Shown piece by piece: positions 5,124-7,675 of a stretch of DNA of 7,675 nucleotides. A model generated the notes under the pieces. That model searched no databases. It was given only the letters and a program-made list of their open reading frames with translations, and was not told where the DNA came from. Origin of the DNA: Pseudaestuariivita sp. (GTDB lineage Bacteria > Pseudomonadota > Alphaproteobacteria > Rhodobacterales > Rhodobacteraceae); NCBI GenBank assembly GCA_020629995.1, contig JAHDCH010000122.1:1-7675 (forward strand). Direction: 5' to 3'. Within the stretch, counting starts at the first letter, position 1, and each line of letters begins with the position of its first letter. The translations under genes and the position numbers were made by a program.

Positions 5124-6128
5124 TCAGTGCAGGAGCTGGCCCATGGCGGCGGCCGTGTCGGCCATGCGGCACGAAAAGCCCCATTCGTTGTCGTACCACG
5201 CCAGAACGCGCACGGTGCGCCCGCCAACGACCTTTGTCTGATCGGGGGCAAAGATCGACGAATGTGATGTGTGGTTGAAATCGATCGAAACCTTGGGATC
5301 GGGATCGTAGGACAGGACACAGCCCATCCGGCCCGCTGCCGCCTCGGCCACGATCTCGTTCACATCCGCCACGGTCACGTCGCGGCCCGCTTCGAACGTC
5401 AGGTCCACGGCCGAGACATTGGGCGTGGGCACGCGCAGGGCGGTGCCGTCCAGGCGGCCTTCCAGTTCGGGCAGCACTTCCTTGAGGGCCTTGGCGGCGC
5501 CGGTCGACGTGGGGATCATCGCCATGGCTGCCGCGCGGGCGCGGTAGAGATCCTTGTGCCGGCGGTCGAGCGTCGGCTGGTCACCGGTGTAGGAATGGAT
5601 CGTCGTCATGATGCCGCGCTCGATCCCGATGGCTTCGTGCAGGACCTTGGCCAGAGGGGCGAGGCAATTGGTGGTGCAGGACCCGTTCGAGATCATGCGA
5701 TCCTCGGCCAAAAGGTCACGGTGGTTGACGCCATAGACAACCGTGCGGTCGACATTGGTGGCGGGGGCCGAGATCAGAACCTTTTTCGCGCCGCGGTCCA
5801 GGTGGACGGCGGATTTCACGCCATCGTTGAACTTGCCGGTGCATTCCAGAACAACATCGACGCCGTCCCAGTCCAGCTCGGTCGGCTCGTAGGTCGACAT
5901 CACCTGCATGGGGCCGCGGCCAAGGTCCATCGTGTCGCCCTTGACGGTAACGTCCCCGGCGAAGCGGCCATGCACGCTGTCATAGCGCAGAAGGTGGGCA
6001 TTGGTTTCGATCGGGCCGGTGGCGTTGATCTTGACGACCTGCACATCGTTGCGCGCGCTTTCCGCGATATGCGCGAGGGTGCAGCGGCCAATGCGGCCAA
6101 ATCCATTGATGCCCACGGTGACGGTCAT
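5124..6128 (-). CDS. Type I glyceraldehyde-3-phosphate dehydrogenase, probable NADP-preferring (GapB-like)
   Basis: A 334-residue phosphorylating GAPDH with intact chemistry: INGFGRIGR (7-15), SNGSCTTNCL with Cys151, and His178 in [10 protein letters not shown]. It differs from gap1 at the cofactor site. Asp36-Leu37 becomes Ala36-Thr37, as in Bacillus subtilis GapB (Ala-Ser, from memory), which works with NADPH in gluconeogenesis. The pair at 189-190 is Arg-Arg, which could contact a 2'-phosphate. I therefore infer an NADP-preferring, anabolic or gluconeogenic GAPDH; erythrose-4-phosphate dehydrogenase is less likely given how close it is to gap1. AGGAGA precedes the ATG. Upstream are two CceR-like sites 30 bp apart and a promoter without a good -35, which suggests activation. 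It is divergent from doxX, with the 47-residue gene downstream. Confidence 0.93.
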   Translation of the reverse strand: MTVTVGINGFGRIGRCTLAHIAESARNDVQVVKINATGPIETNAHLLRYDSVHGRFAGDVTVKGDTMDLGRGPMQVMSTYEPTELDWDGVDVVLECTGKFNDGVKSAVHLDRGAKKVLISAPATNVDRTVVYGVNHRDLLAEDRMISNGSCTTNCLAPLAKVLHEAIGIERGIMTTIHSYTGDQPTLDRRHKDLYRARAAAMAMIPTSTGAAKALKEVLPELEGRLDGTALRVPTPNVSAVDLTFEAGRDVTVADVNEIVAEAAAGRMGCVLSYDPDPKVSIDFNHTSHSSIFAPDQTKVVGGRTVRVLAWYDNEWGFSCRMADTAAAMGQLLH

Positions 6129-6201
6129 GCCGATCTCTCCTGCTCAAGGTCGTCCTTGGCGATGTGACTACACGTAAATTGTGACCGGGCAATGGAGAAT
6201 T

Positions 6202-6230
6202 CGTATATAAATTGGGGTGTTAGCGATAAA
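6202..6230 (-). promoter_or_regulatory. Candidate promoter of gap2 with a poor -35
   Basis: The minus strand has an AT-rich -10 region, TATACG (6207-6202), overlapping TATATA (6209-6204), inside TTTATATACG. Seventeen bases upstream of TATACG is TTTATC (6230-6225), far from TTGACA. A decent -10 with a degenerate -35, plus operators over and above the -35, is the pattern of an activator-dependent promoter. Predicted start is near 6195, giving a leader of about 67 bases with a small CAAGG/CCTTG hairpin at 6145-6158. Confidence 0.45.
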
Positions 6231-6231
6231 C
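6218..6231 (+). promoter_or_regulatory. CceR-like operator, gap2-proximal
   Basis: TGTTAGCGATAAAC on the plus strand: a perfect TGTTAGCG half with a degenerate partner, 11 of 14 matches to the palindrome. It overlaps the -35 position of gap2, about -36 to -23. Confidence 0.5.
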
Positions 6232-6247
6232 CTTGGCTGGATTGTGG

Positions 6248-6261
6248 TGGTGGCGCTAACG
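6248..6261 (+). promoter_or_regulatory. CceR-like operator, gap2-distal
   Basis: TGGTGGCGCTAACG on the plus strand, 11 of 14 matches, centred 30 bp from the site at 6218-6231, close to three helical turns. It is about -66 to -53 for gap2 and ends 33 bases before the doxX start, so it could influence both genes. Its 15-base core is identical to that at 3183-3197. Confidence 0.5.
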
Positions 6262-6294
6262 TTTGCGGAAACAGTTTGGGGCGAGGGCAGGCGG

Positions 6295-6657
6295 ATGACG
6301 GGATGGGCTGAGGGCGCGATTTTGCTGGGGCGCGTGCTGATCGCGGCGCTGTTCGCCGCTGGTGCGGTGCAGAAAACGCTGGACCCGGGCGCGGCACAAG
6401 CGCTGCTCGAGGCGTCGGGATTGCCCGGCTTTCTGGTCTGGCCCGCGCTGGTCTTCAACGCAGGCGCGGCGGTGCTGCTGGTGTGGGGGCGGTGGCTGGT
6501 GCCGGTGGCACTGATGCTGGCGGGCTATTGCGCGGTGACCAGCTGGTTCCACCTGATCCCCGAGGATCCGTGGCAGATGTCGATCTTTGTCAAGAACTGG
6601 GCGATTGCCGGGGGCTGCCTTGTGCTGGCCGGGCAGGCGGCGTCTGCGCGAGGGTGA
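6295..6657 (+). CDS. DoxX-family inner membrane protein
   Basis: A 120-residue integral membrane protein with four predicted helices at roughly residues 6-25, 45-64, 67-85 and 98-114. LLGRVLIAALFAAGAVQKTLDP near the N-terminus, a glycine- and alanine-rich second helix, and FVKNWAIAGGCLVLAG at the end fit the DoxX family. Family members lack a single agreed function and are often linked to redox or thiol stress; nothing here specifies more. I chose the ATG at 6295, preceded by GAGGG at 6283-6287. A GTG at 6217 would add 26 residues that cover both operator sites, which I think is wrong. It is divergent from gap2 and converges on tkt, 19 bases apart. Confidence 0.85.
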   Translation: MTGWAEGAILLGRVLIAALFAAGAVQKTLDPGAAQALLEASGLPGFLVWPALVFNAGAAVLLVWGRWLVPVALMLAGYCAVTSWFHLIPEDPWQMSIFVKNWAIAGGCLVLAGQAASARG

Positions 6658-6670
6658 ACCCCGCGCAGAC
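6642..6670. terminator. Bidirectional hairpin between doxX and tkt
   Basis: GTCTGCGCG (6642-6650) pairs with CGCGCAGAC (6662-6670), nine perfect pairs, and the stem continues through GGG/CCC after one bulged A to a TGAA loop. The doxX stop codon (6655-6657) lies in this loop. Placed between two convergent genes, it can serve both strands. No T-run follows on either side. Confidence 0.6.
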
Positions 6671-6676
6671 AGAGGA

Positions 6677-7675
6677 CTAGAGCAGAGCCTTTGCAGCCTC
6701 GGCGGCGGCTTTGGCCGTGATGCCGAAATGCTCGAACAATTGATCGGCAGGGGCCGAAGCGCCAAAGCTGTCCATGCCGACAAAGGCGGCCTTGGCTTCA
6801 CGCCCACGCTCACCCAAGAGCCAACGGTCCCAGCCCTGACGCACGCCCGCCTCGATGGCGACGCGCACGGCGCCTGCGGGCAGAACGCGCTTGCGGTAGG
6901 CTTCGTCCTGCTGGGCAAAAAGTTCCATGCAAGGCATCGAGACAACGCGGGTGCCGATCCCTTCGGCCTGCAACATCTCGCGCGCCTCCATCGCCAGCGA
7001 CACTTCCGAACCGGTCGCCATCAGGATCACCTGACGTTTACCTTCGGCATCGGCCAGAACGTAAGCGCCCTGCGCGGTCAGGTTCTTGGACTTGTGCGCG
7101 GTGCGGACGGTCGGCAGGCCCTGACGGGTCAGCGACAGGACCGAGGGCGTTGCCTCGGAGGTCAGCGCGATTTCCCATGCCTCGGCGGTCTCGACCGTGT
7201 CGGCAGGGCGGAAGACCATCGTGTTGGGCGTTGCGCGGCTGATCGCCAGATGCTCGACCGGCTGGTGCGTCGGGCCGTCTTCGCCCAGACCGATGCTGTC
7301 GTGGGTCATCACAAACACGGTCGGGATCTTGGACAGCGCCGCCAGACGCATCGCGGGGCGGGCATAGTCGGTAAAGCACATGAACGTGCCGCCATAGGGG
7401 CGGATGCCGCCGTGCAGCGCCATGCCGTTCATCGCCGCCGCCATGCCATGTTCGCGGATGCCGTAGTAGACGTAGCGCCCCTTGCGGCTGTCGGTATCAA
7501 AGACGCCCATGTCGGCTGTCAGCGTGTTGTTCGAGCCGGTCAGGTCGGCCGAGCCGCCGATGGTCTCGGGCATGACCGGGTTCACAACCTCCAGCACCAT
7601 CTGGCTGGATTTGCGCGTGGCAGCCTTGGGTTGGGTCTCGGACACCTGCTTTTTCAGCGCGCGGATCACGCCAGC
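6677..7675 (-). CDS. tkt: Transketolase, C-terminal half, truncated by window edge
   Basis: Thiamine diphosphate enzyme that moves two-carbon ketol units between sugar phosphates in the pentose phosphate pathway and, where present, the Calvin cycle. The last 332 residues are in the window, about half of a family of about 665. Visible are [12 protein letters not shown], the central pyrimidine-domain motif YYGIREHGM with the catalytic glutamate that activates the cofactor, [19 protein letters not shown] with the conserved Asp and His, and the C-terminal domain from about [16 protein letters not shown]. The frame is open to the edge with no start needed, so the upstream part lies beyond 7675. 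Stop TAG is at 6679-6677. The NGSADL...REHGM form is the classical single-chain transketolase, not a split or DXS enzyme. Confidence 0.97.
   Translation of the reverse strand, partial: AGVIRALKKQVSETQPKAATRKSSQMVLEVVNPVMPETIGGSADLTGSNNTLTADMGVFDTDSRKGRYVYYGIREHGMAAAMNGMALHGGIRPYGGTFMCFTDYARPAMRLAALSKIPTVFVMTHDSIGLGEDGPTHQPVEHLAISRATPNTMVFRPADTVETAEAWEIALTSEATPSVLSLTRQGLPTVRTAHKSKNLTAQGAYVLADAEGKRQVILMATGSEVSLAMEAREMLQAEGIGTRVVSMPCMELFAQQDEAYRKRVLPAGAVRVAIEAGVRQGWDRWLLGERGREAKAAFVGMDSFGASAPADQLFEHFGITAKAAAEAAKALL

Noticed and set aside
5271..6167. A 298-codon plus-strand frame antisense to gap2
   Set aside because: Same mirror effect as that opposite gap1; the two antisense products resemble each other only because the sense genes are paralogues.
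6217..6294. Upstream GTG start for the DoxX protein
   Set aside because: The extension would encode both operator sites and part of the gap2 promoter region, and lacks a Shine-Dalgarno. The ATG at 6295 has GAGGG at good spacing.
1..7675. Defence system, mobile element, CRISPR or RNA gene
   Set aside because: No repeat-spacer pattern, transposase, integrase, toxin-antitoxin motif, tRNA-like cloverleaf or compositional break was seen. Every gene fits core or lineage-typical metabolism.

Overview
The window reads as ordinary chromosomal DNA of a GC-rich alphaproteobacterium. It is most likely a member of the Rhodobacterales (Roseobacter/Paracoccus-type lineages). The reasons are the protein sequence style, the tandem pair of GAPDH genes beside transketolase, the very short lineage-typical proteins, and operators that resemble those of the Rhodobacter LacI-family regulator CceR. 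I see no rRNA, tRNA, CRISPR array, insertion sequence or phage gene.

Left part (1-2996). The 5' part of mmsA, the CoA-acylating methylmalonate-semialdehyde dehydrogenase of valine/propionyl-CoA metabolism, runs leftward off the edge. It is divergent from a LysR-type regulator that probably controls it. Three rightward genes follow: a stand-alone two-CBS-domain protein, coaD (phosphopantetheine adenylyltransferase of CoA synthesis), and a gamma-glutamylcyclotransferase-fold protein whose start lies one base after the coaD stop.

Middle part (2993-3802). A 54-residue DUF1127-like microprotein is encoded leftward, tail to tail and overlapping by four bases with the cyclotransferase gene. Its upstream region holds a readable promoter, a CceR-like half-palindrome just after the predicted transcription start, and a cluster of three interlocking TGC-type palindromes. 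Upstream of that lies a DUF2383 (ferritin-like helical bundle) gene, also leftward.

Right part (3803-7675). Two full-length GAPDH genes lie in the same leftward orientation, separated by a 47-residue single-helix membrane microprotein gene. They look functionally divided. gap1 keeps the NAD-type Asp-Leu after the second Rossmann strand. gap2 has Ala-Thr there and Arg-Arg at the second cofactor-selective position, as expected of an NADP-preferring, gluconeogenic (GapB-like) enzyme. A rightward DoxX-family membrane protein gene shares the upstream region of gap2 and converges on the 3' half of transketolase (tkt), which runs off the right edge.

The most interesting thread is regulatory. Variants of the palindrome TGTTAGCGCTAACA occur at four places. 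Two lie immediately downstream of predicted promoters (gap1 and the 54-residue gene), which suits repression. Two lie upstream, 30 bp apart, before gap2 and between gap2 and doxX, which suits activation. This matches the published behaviour of CceR, as I recall it: it represses sugar catabolism and activates gluconeogenesis. It also ties an uncharacterised microprotein to that regulon. All regulator assignments are inferences from sequence pattern.
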